64,000 nt of DNA from Bradyrhizobium sp. SK17 (GTDB lineage: Bacteria > Pseudomonadota > Alphaproteobacteria > Rhizobiales > Xanthobacteraceae). A program made the position numbers and the translations under genes. The notes under the pieces were generated by a model, which had not been told where the DNA came from, made no database searches, and saw nothing but the letters and a program-made list of their open reading frames with translations. The stretch spans positions 5,967,001 through 6,031,000 of the forward strand of contig NZ_CP025113.1 in the NCBI RefSeq assembly GCF_002831585.1, read 5' to 3'. The stretch's first letter is position 1; the number at the start of each line of letters is the position of its first letter. Of the stretch, positions 27,559 to 36,612 are shown one piece after another.

Positions 27559-28068
27559 GTGCCCAGCCCGGAAAACCTTCCAATCGACCAGATCTACGTT
27601 CCCCTGAAGAAAAGGGAAACCCTCAGGCCCGAGGTCGTCGAAGAGATCGCCGCGAGTATCCTGGAAATTGGACAACAAATCCCGATTCTCGTTCGACCAG
27701 ATGAGAGCAGGCTCGTGTTGCTCGAGGGATTGCATCGGCTCGAGGCCTGCAAGGCGCTCGGCGAGACGACGATCATCGGAGTCCGGGGTTCAGCGGAGGT
27801 CCACCCCAAGGCGTTGTTGTCCGACTCGGCAGTGATCGAGGCTGAGCGTGACAAGATGGCGCGATTGAGGAAGCTGCGTCTTGAAAAGGAAGCTGCCGAG
27901 AGATCGACCACGGCCGCGGCCACAATCGCGGAATCCAAGTCGGCCGAGCCTCGGCCAGCCCGTTCCGGCAAGAGCATCGGACGGGGATCATCGGGCGGAC
28001 AAGGATCGAAAACGAAAACCCTGTCGGAATGGATCACGCAACAGAAGCGCGACGGTGGTCGCTATTGA
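27559..28068 (+). CDS. Stand-alone ParB/Srx-fold domain protein
   Basis: A 169-residue protein. Residues about 5-95 form a ParB N-terminal-like domain ('ENLPIDQIYVPLKKRETL', then 'SILEIGQQIPILVRP'). The nucleotide-binding box reads 'LLEGLHRLEACKALG' (residues 54-68), with G-x-H-R in place of the usual G-E-R-R of chromosomal ParB. The rest is a low-complexity Ala/Ser/Lys/Gly tail ending in 'LSEWITQQKRDGGRY'. It lacks the helix-turn-helix and dimerisation domains of true ParB and has no ParA neighbour, so a partition role is unlikely. GTG start with a GAGGAGG site 8 bases upstream. Confidence 0.8.
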   Translation: MPSPENLPIDQIYVPLKKRETLRPEVVEEIAASILEIGQQIPILVRPDESRLVLLEGLHRLEACKALGETTIIGVRGSAEVHPKALLSDSAVIEAERDKMARLRKLRLEKEAAERSTTAAATIAESKSAEPRPARSGKSIGRGSSGGQGSKTKTLSEWITQQKRDGGRY

Positions 28069-28164
28069 CTGCCGGCTCGGCCGCCAAAGCAGCAGCCGCG
28101 AAAGCCAACCTACGCGCCATCACTCCTCCTGCTCGACGCCTGGCAGTCGGCGTAGATGGATGCC

Positions 28165-29364
28165 TCAACCACGACCGCACCCGGTCAGGCGCGCCCGCAG
28201 GCAGGAGACCGCCTCGGCCAGTGCAAGGTCGGCCTGCACGCCGTCGCGCTGGCGCAGGCTCACCCGCCCTTCCCGCATCTCGCGCCCGCCGACGATCGCC
28301 ATGACCGGCACCGCCATATCACGCGCCGCCACGATGCGCCGCGACAACGTGTCGGCGCTGCCATAGGCGACGGCGCGAATACCGGCACCTTCGAATGCCG
28401 CCAGCACGTCCCGGCCATATCCGGCCTGCTCCTGCGAGATCGGGGCGACCGCAACCTGGTCCGGTGCGAGCCAGAATGGCAGCACGCCGCCATAGTGCTC
28501 GAGGAGGATCGCGATCATGCGGCCGAGTGATCCGAAGATCGCATGGTGGATCATCAGCGGCGTTGCACGGCTGCCGTCGGGCGCGATGTAAGACGCCCCG
28601 AGCCGTTGCGGCAACACGCCGTCGATCTGCACCGTTCCGCATTGCCACGACCGCCCGAGCCGGTCGCGTAGCGCGAATTCCAGCTTCGGCCCGTAGAATG
28701 CGCCCTCGCCGGGATTGATCCGAGGCACGAGGCCACAGCGCCGCGCGGCATCGCCGAGCTTCGCCTCCGACCAGTCCCACGTCGCGTCGTCCCCGGCGCG
28801 CAGCGCAGGCCGCGTCGCCAGCGCCACCTCATAGTCGGGGAAGCCGAGCTCGCGGTAGACCTCGTCGAGCAAGGCGATGAAGCGCGCGACCTCGTCCTCC
28901 ACGTCCTGCTCGCGACAGAACACATGCGCATCATCCTGCTCGAAGCCGCGCGTCCGCATGATGCCGTGCAGCGAACCGGACGGCTCGTTGCGGTGGCAGG
29001 CGCCGAATTCGGCATAGCGGATCGGCAGCTCGCGCCATGAGCGCAGCCCCTTGTTGAAGATCTGCACATGGCAGGGACACGACATCGGCTTCAGCGCCAT
29101 CGTCGCCTCGCCATCGTCGATCCGGAACATGTGCGCGCCGAACTTGTCCCAGTGACCGCTGCGGCTCCACAGCGCCTGAGGCAGCACTTGCGGCGTGCGG
29201 ACCTCGGCATAGCCGGCGCGACGCATCCTGCGTCGGACATAGTCTTCCAGCACCCGGTACAGCGCGGTGCCGCGCGGATGCCAGAACACCATGCCGGGCG
29301 CATCGTCCTGCAGGTGCCAGAGCTTCAATTGCACGCCGAGATGTCTGTGATCGAGTTCGTCCAT
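28165..29364 (-). CDS. thrS: Threonyl-tRNA synthetase paralogue lacking TGS and editing domains
   Basis: A 399-residue class II synthetase; full ThrRS is about 640. It begins at the catalytic domain ('DHRHLGVQLKLWHLQDDAPG'), so the TGS and N2 editing domains are absent. Catalytic features are intact: zinc ligands C96 ('SCPCH'), H147 ('DDAHVF') and H273 ('MIHHAI'), motif 2 R125 ('CHRNEPSG') and motif 3 R282. The C-terminal anticodon-binding domain runs from about 302. It could charge tRNA-Thr without proofreading or act as a conditional second enzyme. The upstream threonine-rich leader and terminator indicate attenuation control. Confidence 0.9.
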   Translation of the reverse strand: MDELDHRHLGVQLKLWHLQDDAPGMVFWHPRGTALYRVLEDYVRRRMRRAGYAEVRTPQVLPQALWSRSGHWDKFGAHMFRIDDGEATMALKPMSCPCHVQIFNKGLRSWRELPIRYAEFGACHRNEPSGSLHGIMRTRGFEQDDAHVFCREQDVEDEVARFIALLDEVYRELGFPDYEVALATRPALRAGDDATWDWSEAKLGDAARRCGLVPRINPGEGAFYGPKLEFALRDRLGRSWQCGTVQIDGVLPQRLGASYIAPDGSRATPLMIHHAIFGSLGRMIAILLEHYGGVLPFWLAPDQVAVAPISQEQAGYGRDVLAAFEGAGIRAVAYGSADTLSRRIVAARDMAVPVMAIVGGREMREGRVSLRQRDGVQADLALAEAVSCLRARLTGCGRG

Positions 29365-29412
29365 GGCTATGTTCCTTGTCAGGGACAGAGCGCGGACGGG
29401 ATCATCAGAAAC

Positions 29413-29448
29413 AGAAAGGCCCCGTCCGTCGCCGGCGGGGCCTTTTCT
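29413..29448 (-). terminator. Intrinsic terminator of a threonine attenuator
   Basis: A 10-bp GC-rich stem (plus-strand arms 29415-29424 'aaaggccccg' and 29436-29445 'cggggccttt') with an 11-base loop, followed on the minus strand by a T-rich run (TTTCTGTTTC). It lies 19 bases after the stop codon of the leader peptide and 48 bases before thrS, the standard attenuator position. The stem is nearly symmetrical, so it could also stop plus-strand transcripts. Confidence 0.8.
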
Positions 29449-29467
29449 GGGTGAAGGACGCTTCTCT

Positions 29468-29545
29468 CTAGCGCGCGCAACCAGCAGGCGATCCGCCGTA
29501 AGCGGTCGCGGTGGTGGTCGATGCGGCTGAGAAAAGCTTGTTCAT
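29468..29545 (-). CDS. Threonine-rich leader peptide (25 residues)
   Basis: A 26-codon frame beginning 'MNKLFSAASTTTATAYGG'. It carries four threonine codons in five (ACC ACC ACC GCG ACC) at residues 10-14. It ends at TAG (29468-29470) just before the terminator hairpin ahead of a threonyl-tRNA synthetase gene. The ATG lies 7 bases after a good -10 element, so the transcript is probably leaderless, as reported for the trpL leader of Sinorhizobium. Ribosome stalling at the Thr codons when charged tRNA-Thr is scarce would favour read-through into thrS. Function is inferred from position and codon content. Confidence 0.75.
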   Translation of the reverse strand: MNKLFSAASTTTATAYGGSPAGCAR

Positions 29546-29551
29546 GCCCGG

Positions 29552-29580
29552 TGTATGGCCGGAAAATGCGCGGGCGTCAA
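29552..29580 (-). promoter_or_regulatory. Promoter of the threonine leader / thrS transcript
   Basis: On the minus strand: TTGACG (plus 29575-29580), a 17-base spacer, then CATACA (plus 29552-29557). Six bases separate the -10 box from the leader ATG, which places the expected start of transcription at the A of ATG. Confidence 0.65.
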
Positions 29581-29599
29581 TGCGGGCGACGTGTAGTCT

Positions 29600-29725
29600 C
29601 GCGTCGTCCCGGCGAAGCCCGGGACTCATAACCACAAATGGTTGTTGGTGCGCGATGTCGGAACGACGAGTCCCAACCACGACATCCGCCGCGGCGTATG
29701 GGTCCCTGCTTTCGCAGTGACGACA
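29600..29725. repeat. Interspersed repeat (CGTCGTCCCGGCGAAG type)
   Basis: 'cgtcgtcccggcgaagcccg' (from about 29600) and the end 'ctttcgcagtgacgac' form degenerate inverted ends, with paired internal sequences such as 'ggttgttggtgcgcgatgtc' and 'gacatccgccgcg'. The element type is familiar from Bradyrhizobium intergenic regions. It ends about 190 bases before the thiolase start. The rest of the gap (29726-29869) shows no gene I would support. Confidence 0.65.
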
Positions 29726-29869
29726 TGCGGGAAGAGTTGAGCACACTCCGATATCATTGCTCGGCTTGCCGACTCCGCCAAAACTCCGGCGTCCACGCAC
29801 CCGCGCTCATTCATCCGAACACGACATTTTGTCATGACCGCCGCAGTTGCATTTTTTGCGCCGCATCAT

Positions 29870-29893
29870 ATGATACATATAATTCTATAAGAT
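29870..29893. promoter_or_regulatory. Candidate TetR operator 3 upstream of thiolase
   Basis: 'atgatacatataattctata' at 29870-29889 shares ATGAT-N3-TATAATTCTATA with the site at 13072. It includes a TATAAT -10-like box 33 bases before the thiolase ATG. It therefore lies over the probable promoter, a suitable place for a repressor. Confidence 0.5.
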
Positions 29894-29917
29894 TCCCGCA
29901 TTGAACGGAGTTCCGCC

Positions 29918-31114
<1,197 letters not shown>

Positions 31115-31124
31115 GGCTCGAGCC

Positions 31125-31244
31125 GCGTCATTTGCGAGGAGCGCTAGCGACGAAGCAATCCACATATCCGCATATGCGGATCGATGGATTGCTTCCGCCT
31201 TCGCCAAGGCTCCGGCGGACAAGTCGCTTCGCTCGCAACGACGC
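31125..31244. repeat. Interspersed inverted repeat (CATTGCGAG type), copy 2, with insert
   Basis: Arm 1 'gaggagcgctagcgacgaag' to 'caatcca' (to about 31162); arm 2 starts 'tggattgctt' and ends 'gcttcgctcgcaacgacg'. About 29 bases ('ccgccttcgccaaggctccg' onwards) interrupt arm 2. This insert is itself palindromic, suggesting a secondary insertion into the repeat. Confidence 0.8.
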
Positions 31245-31401
31245 GCAGAGGTGCCGGCCTCTCCGAGAGGCCCGTCGAGACGCGACGCGACCGTTCAGCT
31301 CAATGTCCGAAAATGAGGGAACTTTGCCATTTTAGACATAGCTACCCCGTGCCATATTGCGCATCGTCGATAAAACCTCATTGCATTTGATCTGGAACCC
31401 A

Positions 31402-32706
31402 ATGATCTCGAACTCGCTTGCCGCTGCCCTCGCCCGCCGCAACATCCACTACGGTTGGGTGATGGTCGGGGTGACATTCTTTGCCGCGCTGATCTCGGCC
31501 GGCACCGTCGGTGCGCCCGGCGTCTTCATCGTGCCATTGCAGAATGAGTTCGGCTGGTCGACCGCGGAAATCTCCTCGGCGCTGTCGATCCGCTTCATCC
31601 TGTTCGGGCTGATGGCGCCGTTCGCCGCCGCGCTGATGAACCGCTACGGGCTGCGCAACGTCACGCTCGCCGCGCAATTGATCGTGGTCTCCGGACTGTT
31701 GGCGTCGCTCGCCATGACGCAGGTCTGGCAGCTCATCCTGCTGTGGGGCGTCGTGATCGGGATCGGCACCGGCATGACGGCGTTGGTGCTCGGCGCGACG
31801 ATCGCCTCGCGCTGGTTCGTGGCGCGGCGCGGCCTCGTGATCGGCATCATGACCGCCAGCGTCGCGACCGGGCAACTCGCTTTCCTGCCGCTGCTTGCGA
31901 CCATCACCGAGCGTTACGGCTGGCGCATCGCGCTGGGCGCGGTCTGCATCGTGCTCGGCGTCGCCGCATTCGCCGTGCTGATGCTGATGCGCGACCGGCC
32001 GGGCGACGTCGGCCTGCGCCCGTTCGGCGACGACGGCACCGCGCCCCTGCCCGCGCCGCCGCCGGCCAACGCGCCGATCATGGCGGCCGCGCTCGGCACG
32101 CTGCGCGACTCCTCCAAATCGTCGGTGTTCTGGATCCTGTTCGCGACCTTCTTCGTCTGCGGCGCCTCGACCAACGGCCTCGTCCAGGTTCACCTGATCC
32201 CGATGTGCCTGGATTACGGCATCCCGCAGGTGCAGGCCGCAAGCCTGCTCGCGGCGATGGGCATCTTCGACTTCTTCGGCACCATCATTTCCGGCTGGCT
32301 GTCGGATCGCTACGACAATCGCAAGCTGCTGTTCTGGTACTACGGCCTGCGCGGCCTGTCGCTGCTGTACCTGCCCTACTCCGATTTCACGTTCTACGGG
32401 CTGTCGCTGTTTGCGATGTTCTACGGCCTCGACTGGATCGCGACCGTGCCGCCGACGGTTCGCCTCACCGCGCAGCGGTTCGGCGCCGAGCGGGCCAACC
32501 TGGTGTTCGGCTGGATCTTCGCCGGCCATCAGCTCGGTGCCGGTGCCGCCGCGTTCGGCGCCGGAGTATCGCGCACACTCTATGCGAGCTATCTGCCGGC
32601 GTTCTTCATTGCCGGCGCACTCTGCGTCGTTGCGGCGTTGTCCGTGCTGGCGATCGCGCGGCCGCAACCAAAGCCTGCGGCCGAGCCGAAACCGGCTGCG
32701 GCCTGA
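31402..32706 (+). CDS. MFS transporter
   Basis: A 434-residue permease with about 12 helices. N-terminal 'RRNIHYGWVMVGVTFFAAL' and 'GAPGVFIVPLQNEFGWS' are typical of the monocarboxylate/oxalate-formate-like MFS group, with the loop 'GWLSDRYDNRKLLFWYY' between helices of the second half. The ATG at 31402 is preferred over an upstream TTG at 31357, because the first helix follows at the usual distance. The C-terminal tail is proline/alanine-rich. It is convergent with the acetoacetate decarboxylase gene. The substrate could be a small organic acid; not proven. Confidence 0.88.
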   Translation: MISNSLAAALARRNIHYGWVMVGVTFFAALISAGTVGAPGVFIVPLQNEFGWSTAEISSALSIRFILFGLMAPFAAALMNRYGLRNVTLAAQLIVVSGLLASLAMTQVWQLILLWGVVIGIGTGMTALVLGATIASRWFVARRGLVIGIMTASVATGQLAFLPLLATITERYGWRIALGAVCIVLGVAAFAVLMLMRDRPGDVGLRPFGDDGTAPLPAPPPANAPIMAAALGTLRDSSKSSVFWILFATFFVCGASTNGLVQVHLIPMCLDYGIPQVQAASLLAAMGIFDFFGTIISGWLSDRYDNRKLLFWYYGLRGLSLLYLPYSDFTFYGLSLFAMFYGLDWIATVPPTVRLTAQRFGAERANLVFGWIFAGHQLGAGAAAFGAGVSRTLYASYLPAFFIAGALCVVAALSVLAIARPQPKPAAEPKPAAA

Positions 32707-32746
32707 GCGGCCGCGCCCGTTCTCCGGCCCTGTCGGCAGCCTGCCG

Positions 32747-33532
32747 CTACTCGGCGGCGAGACCGGTCGGCGCGGCGGCCTCCGCGGCTTCCTTGTTGTA
32801 GTCGTGCACGACGCGGCCGAACGGCAGCGTCAGGTCGGCGATGTAGTGATGCGCGCCGACCACGCGCTTGACCGGGAAATCCGCAACCGGCGCGTTGACA
32901 TGCGGCACCAGATGCAGCCGGCCAGGCCCGATCCACGAGCCCTTGACGACGATGTCGGTCAGGTTGATCGCGACCAGCTGGCAGACCTCGAGATGGCCAT
33001 CGACGCCGGGGATCATCTTGAGATTGACCTGGGTCTTCGACAGCGTAGCGCGGGTGACGTCTCCATTACCCGCCATGCTCTCGTGCTTGTAACCCATCGT
33101 GCCCATCGCAACGAGCTGGCCGGCATATTCCAGCGTGCCGGTCAGCGTGTCCTTGACGATCTCGAGCTTGGGATGGGCGTACTTCTTCGGAAAGCCCCAG
33201 ATCTCGCGCCCGGCCGCGATCGGCGGATCATCGTCGAGATACATCTGGCAGACGAAGTTGACCTCTTCGCCGTGCAGGCGCGCGGGGATCACGAGGCCGG
33301 ATTCGGTGTAGCTGCCGAAGCCGGAGCTGTCGGGCATCTTGATCCATTCGTAATGCACGATCGCCTGCTCGATCGGCTCCAGCGGCTCAGGCAGGCCGGC
33401 GCGGATCAGCTCCGGATCGGTCTCGTAGGTGATGACAAGGAATTCGCGATCGATGAAGCGATACGGACCGGCAGGATAGCTCGGGCCGGCGGCCGGCATC
33501 GACGGAAGCTTGAGCAGATCTTCCCTGCGCAT
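32747..33532 (-). CDS. adc: Acetoacetate decarboxylase
   Basis: A 261-residue cytoplasmic enzyme that converts acetoacetate to acetone and CO2. The Schiff-base lysine lies in 'GREIWGFPKKYAHPKLE' (K116, with its neighbour K117, the pair that lowers the lysine pKa in the clostridial enzyme). The conserved 'GFGSYTESGLVIPARLHGEE' strand precedes it. Length and motifs match the family well. It is divergent from the patatin-like lipase gene, with 241 bases between them. Such pairs occur near poly-hydroxybutyrate metabolism genes, but no such gene lies beside them here. Confidence 0.92.
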   Translation of the reverse strand: MRREDLLKLPSMPAAGPSYPAGPYRFIDREFLVITYETDPELIRAGLPEPLEPIEQAIVHYEWIKMPDSSGFGSYTESGLVIPARLHGEEVNFVCQMYLDDDPPIAAGREIWGFPKKYAHPKLEIVKDTLTGTLEYAGQLVAMGTMGYKHESMAGNGDVTRATLSKTQVNLKMIPGVDGHLEVCQLVAINLTDIVVKGSWIGPGRLHLVPHVNAPVADFPVKRVVGAHHYIADLTLPFGRVVHDYNKEAAEAAAPTGLAAE

Positions 33533-33773
33533 CGCAATAACCCCCTGTTTGCAAATATCGCCCGGAGGCTATCGGCCGAGATTGACAGCGATGTGAGGGA
33601 TTTCCGTCAGGCGCGTGACCTCGGTTGCGCTGGTGTGATCCGCGTCGCGCGGCGGAGCCCATTGCTAACCATGCAGGCAGGGCATGGCGGATGCGCGGCG
33701 CACGGGCGCCGGGCTTGTCATCACGGCGTCATCGGCACGCTGAATTCTCGCCGCGCATTTTGGAGGGCCTGAT

Positions 33774-34937
33774 ATGGATGCGCGATCCCCTCGCCTTGAC
33801 GATATCGATCATGCGACGCCGGGCTGGCGCCCCGAGGGTTGCGATCGCGTGGCCCTGGTGCTGCAAGGCGGCGGCGCGCTCGGCGCCTATCAGGCCGGCG
33901 TCTATCAGGCGCTGCACGAATCCAACATCGAGCCCGACTGGGTCTGCGGCGTCTCGATCGGCGCGATCAACTCGGCGATCATCGCCGGCAACCCGCCGGA
34001 AAAGCGGCTGGAGCGGCTGCACATTTTCTGGGACCGCATCACCAGCCGCAAGATCTGGCACTACACGCCGGACGGCGACATCTTCCGCAAGGCGCGCAAC
34101 CTCACCAGCTCATGGATGACGACGACGCTCGGGCAGCCCGGCTTCTTCACCCCGCATCAGACCAATCCGTGGTTCAGCCCGGCGGGCGCGCGCACCGCCA
34201 CCAGCTATTACGACACCACGCCGTTGCGTGACTCGCTGCTCGAGCTGGTCGACTTCGATCGCATCAATTCCAAGAAGATGCGCTTCGCGGTCGGCGCGGT
34301 GAACGTGCTGTCGGGCAACTTCATCTATTTCGACAACGCCCATGACGAGATCATCCCCGAGCACATCATGGCGAGCGGCGCGCTGCCGCCGGCGCTGCCG
34401 ATGGTCAAGGTCGGCACCGATCATTTCTGGGACGGCGGCATCGTCTCCAACACGCCGCTACAGCATCTGCTCGACCAGGAGGACAACGCCAACTCGCTGG
34501 TGTTCCAGGTCGACCTGTTCTCGGCCCGCGGCGCGCTGCCGCGCGACATCCAGGACGTGATGGCCCGCCACAAGGACATCATGTATTCGTCGCGCACCCG
34601 CTACAACACCGACGTCTACCGCAAGACCTACAATCTGCGCACCGCCCTGCACAACGCGCTGGGAAAAATCCCCGACGATCAGCTCTCGGAAGAAGAACGC
34701 CAGCTCAAGAAGGCGAACAGCCGACTGCCCGGGATCACGCTGTTGCAGCTGATCTACCAGCAGAAGGCCTATGAGGGCGACGCCAAGGACCACGAGTTCT
34801 CCGGCACCTCGATGCGCGAGCACTGGGCCAGCGGACACGAGGACACCAAGCGCTCGCTGAAGCGGCGCGAATGGATCAAGATGCCGGAGAACGGCATGGG
34901 CATCGTGATCCACGACGTGCATCGCGAAGCGGAGTAG
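33774..34937 (+). CDS. Patatin-like phospholipase (DUF3734 type)
   Basis: A 387-residue patatin-fold lipid acyl hydrolase. The oxyanion loop 'LVLQGGGALGAYQAGVYQAL' is at residues 28-47, the nucleophile motif G-x-S-x-G is 'GVSIGAINS' with S61, and the catalytic aspartate is in 'HFWDGGIVSNTPLQ'. The C-terminal 150 residues, with 'FQVDLFSARGALPRDIQDV', are the DUF3734-like extension. No signal peptide is seen, so it is cytoplasmic or peripheral. It might hydrolyse membrane lipids or polyhydroxyalkanoate-associated substrates; not determined. It is followed by a hairpin repeat. Confidence 0.9.
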   Translation: MDARSPRLDDIDHATPGWRPEGCDRVALVLQGGGALGAYQAGVYQALHESNIEPDWVCGVSIGAINSAIIAGNPPEKRLERLHIFWDRITSRKIWHYTPDGDIFRKARNLTSSWMTTTLGQPGFFTPHQTNPWFSPAGARTATSYYDTTPLRDSLLELVDFDRINSKKMRFAVGAVNVLSGNFIYFDNAHDEIIPEHIMASGALPPALPMVKVGTDHFWDGGIVSNTPLQHLLDQEDNANSLVFQVDLFSARGALPRDIQDVMARHKDIMYSSRTRYNTDVYRKTYNLRTALHNALGKIPDDQLSEEERQLKKANSRLPGITLLQLIYQQKAYEGDAKDHEFSGTSMREHWASGHEDTKRSLKRREWIKMPENGMGIVIHDVHREAE

Positions 34938-34954
34938 TAGGGGTCGTCTCTTCT

Positions 34955-35042
34955 GCCGTCATTGCGAGCGCAGCGAAGCAATCCATGTCACCGCTTGCGG
35001 AGATATGGATTGCTTCGTCGCTGCGCTCCTCGCAATGACGGC
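34955..35042. repeat. Interspersed inverted repeat (CGTCATTGCGAG type), copy 3
   Basis: Ends 'gccgtcattgcgag' and 'ctcgcaatgacggc' are exact reverse complements, as are 'gaagcaatccat' and 'atggattgcttc' inside. The full element is an almost perfect hairpin between the convergent lipase and carboxylase genes. Confidence 0.92.
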
Positions 35043-35052
35043 TGGATGCGCC

Positions 35053-36612
35053 TTACGGCCGGGTCGACATGTTGCTCGGCGGTCCGGCCTTGCGGATCGG
35101 CTCGGCAAGGCGCGCGAACTCGCAGAGCAGCGAGCGCGTCTTGCGCGGATCGATCACCTCCTCGACCCAGAACTTCTCGGCCGAGCGGAACGGCGAGCGC
35201 AGCTTGTTGAGGCGGTCCTCGATCTCGCGCAGCTTGGCGGCGGGATCGGCGGCCGCGTCGATCTCGGCGCGATAGGCCGCCTCGATGCCGCCCTCGAGCG
35301 GCAGCGAGCCCCAATAGGCCGACGGCCAGGCATAGCGCATCGAGAAGCGGTTGGCCGGCTGATGCACCACGCCGGCGACGCCGAACGCGTTGCGGATGAT
35401 GATGGTGCACCATGGCACCGTGCTCTGGTTGACCGCGGCCATCGCCCGCACGCCGTGGCGGATGGTCGCCGACTTCTCCGCCTCGAGCCCGATCATGAAA
35501 CCGGGGCAGTCCATCAGATAGACCACCGGCAGATGGAAGGTCTCGGCGAAGTCGACCCAGCGCACCACCTTGGCGCAGGCATCCGCGGTCCACGAGCCGC
35601 CATAGTGGAACGGATCGCTGGCGAGCAGCAGCACCGCCCTGCCCTCGATCCGCGCCAGTCCGGTGATGACCGGGCGGCCGAAATTGCTCGCGACCTCGAA
35701 GAACGAGCCCTTGTCGACCACCGCATCGATGATCGGCCGCATCTTGTAGACCTGCTTGCGATTGCGCGGCACCGCCGTAAGCAACGACTCCTCGGCGCGC
35801 TCCGGATCGTCGGTGCAGGGAATGGTCGGCGGCAGATCGTAGACCGACGACGGCAGATAGGACAGGAAGCGCCGCGCATGGTCGAACGCCTCCTCCTCGG
35901 TCTCGACGGCCTGGTCGATCGCGCCGGCGCGGGTCTGGATGTCGGCGCCGCCGAGCTCCTGCTTGGTCAGATCCTGACCCAGCCGCTTCACCACCGGCGG
36001 GCCGGCGACGAACATCGCGGAGCTCTTGGTCATGATCGAGTAATGCGTCGCCGCGAGCCGCGCGGCGCCAAGGCCCGCGACCGAGCCGAGGCCGAGACCG
36101 ACCACCGGCACGCGCGCCAGGTTGGCGGTCGTGTACCAGTACCAACGCGTGCCGCCGACGCCGCCGGGCAGGTTGGCGGCGCCCCTGGTCTCGATCGTCT
36201 TGACCGAGCCGCCGCCGCCGGAGCCTTCGATCACGCGGACGATCGGCAGTCGGAAGTCGTGCGCCATCTCCTCCGCCATCAGCGGCTTGGCGGAGATCGA
36301 CGCATCGGCCGAGCCGCCACGCACGGTGAAATCGTCGCCGACCACCACCACGGTGCGGCCGTCGACCCTGGCGCGGCCGAACACGCAGTTCGCCGGCGTC
36401 AGATGCTTGAGTTCGTTGCTCTCGTCATATTCGGCGATGCCGGAGATCGCACCGACCTCGTGGAAGCTGCTGTTGTCGACGAGCTTGTCGATGCGCTCGC
36501 GAACGGTGAGCCGACCCTGGTCGCGTTGCCGCTTGACCTTGTCAACGCCTCCCATCTCCCGCGCGAACGCTTCGCGCCGGGCGAGGTCGTCGAGTTCCGG
36601 CTTCCAGTTCAT
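35053..36612 (-). CDS. Acyl-CoA carboxylase carboxyltransferase subunit
   Basis: A 519-residue biotin-dependent carboxyltransferase that transfers CO2 from carboxybiotin to an acyl-CoA (propionyl-, acetyl- or a branched acyl-CoA). N-terminal 'QRDQGRLTVRERIDKLVD' is the family start, 'GGSVKTIETRGAANLPG' lies in the first crotonase-like half, and 'CPGFMIGLEAEKS' in the second carries a conserved oxyanion region. The start overlaps the IclR-type regulator gene by 71 bases in another frame. A free biotin carrier is encoded divergently 1 kb away, but the biotin carboxylase subunit is not in the window. Confidence 0.88.
   Translation of the reverse strand: MNWKPELDDLARREAFAREMGGVDKVKRQRDQGRLTVRERIDKLVDNSSFHEVGAISGIAEYDESNELKHLTPANCVFGRARVDGRTVVVVGDDFTVRGGSADASISAKPLMAEEMAHDFRLPIVRVIEGSGGGGSVKTIETRGAANLPGGVGGTRWYWYTTANLARVPVVGLGLGSVAGLGAARLAATHYSIMTKSSAMFVAGPPVVKRLGQDLTKQELGGADIQTRAGAIDQAVETEEEAFDHARRFLSYLPSSVYDLPPTIPCTDDPERAEESLLTAVPRNRKQVYKMRPIIDAVVDKGSFFEVASNFGRPVITGLARIEGRAVLLLASDPFHYGGSWTADACAKVVRWVDFAETFHLPVVYLMDCPGFMIGLEAEKSATIRHGVRAMAAVNQSTVPWCTIIIRNAFGVAGVVHQPANRFSMRYAWPSAYWGSLPLEGGIEAAYRAEIDAAADPAAKLREIEDRLNKLRSPFRSAEKFWVEEVIDPRKTRSLLCEFARLAEPIRKAGPPSNMSTRP

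Noticed and set aside
29365..29600. T-box riboswitch upstream of the ThrRS gene
   Set aside because: T-boxes are mainly a feature of Firmicutes and actinobacteria, and I see neither a specifier loop nor a T-box consensus. The Thr leader peptide explains the region better.
29638..29904. Short open frames between the thr leader and the thiolase gene
   Set aside because: They are translated from the intergenic repeat and have no ribosome-binding site or conserved features.
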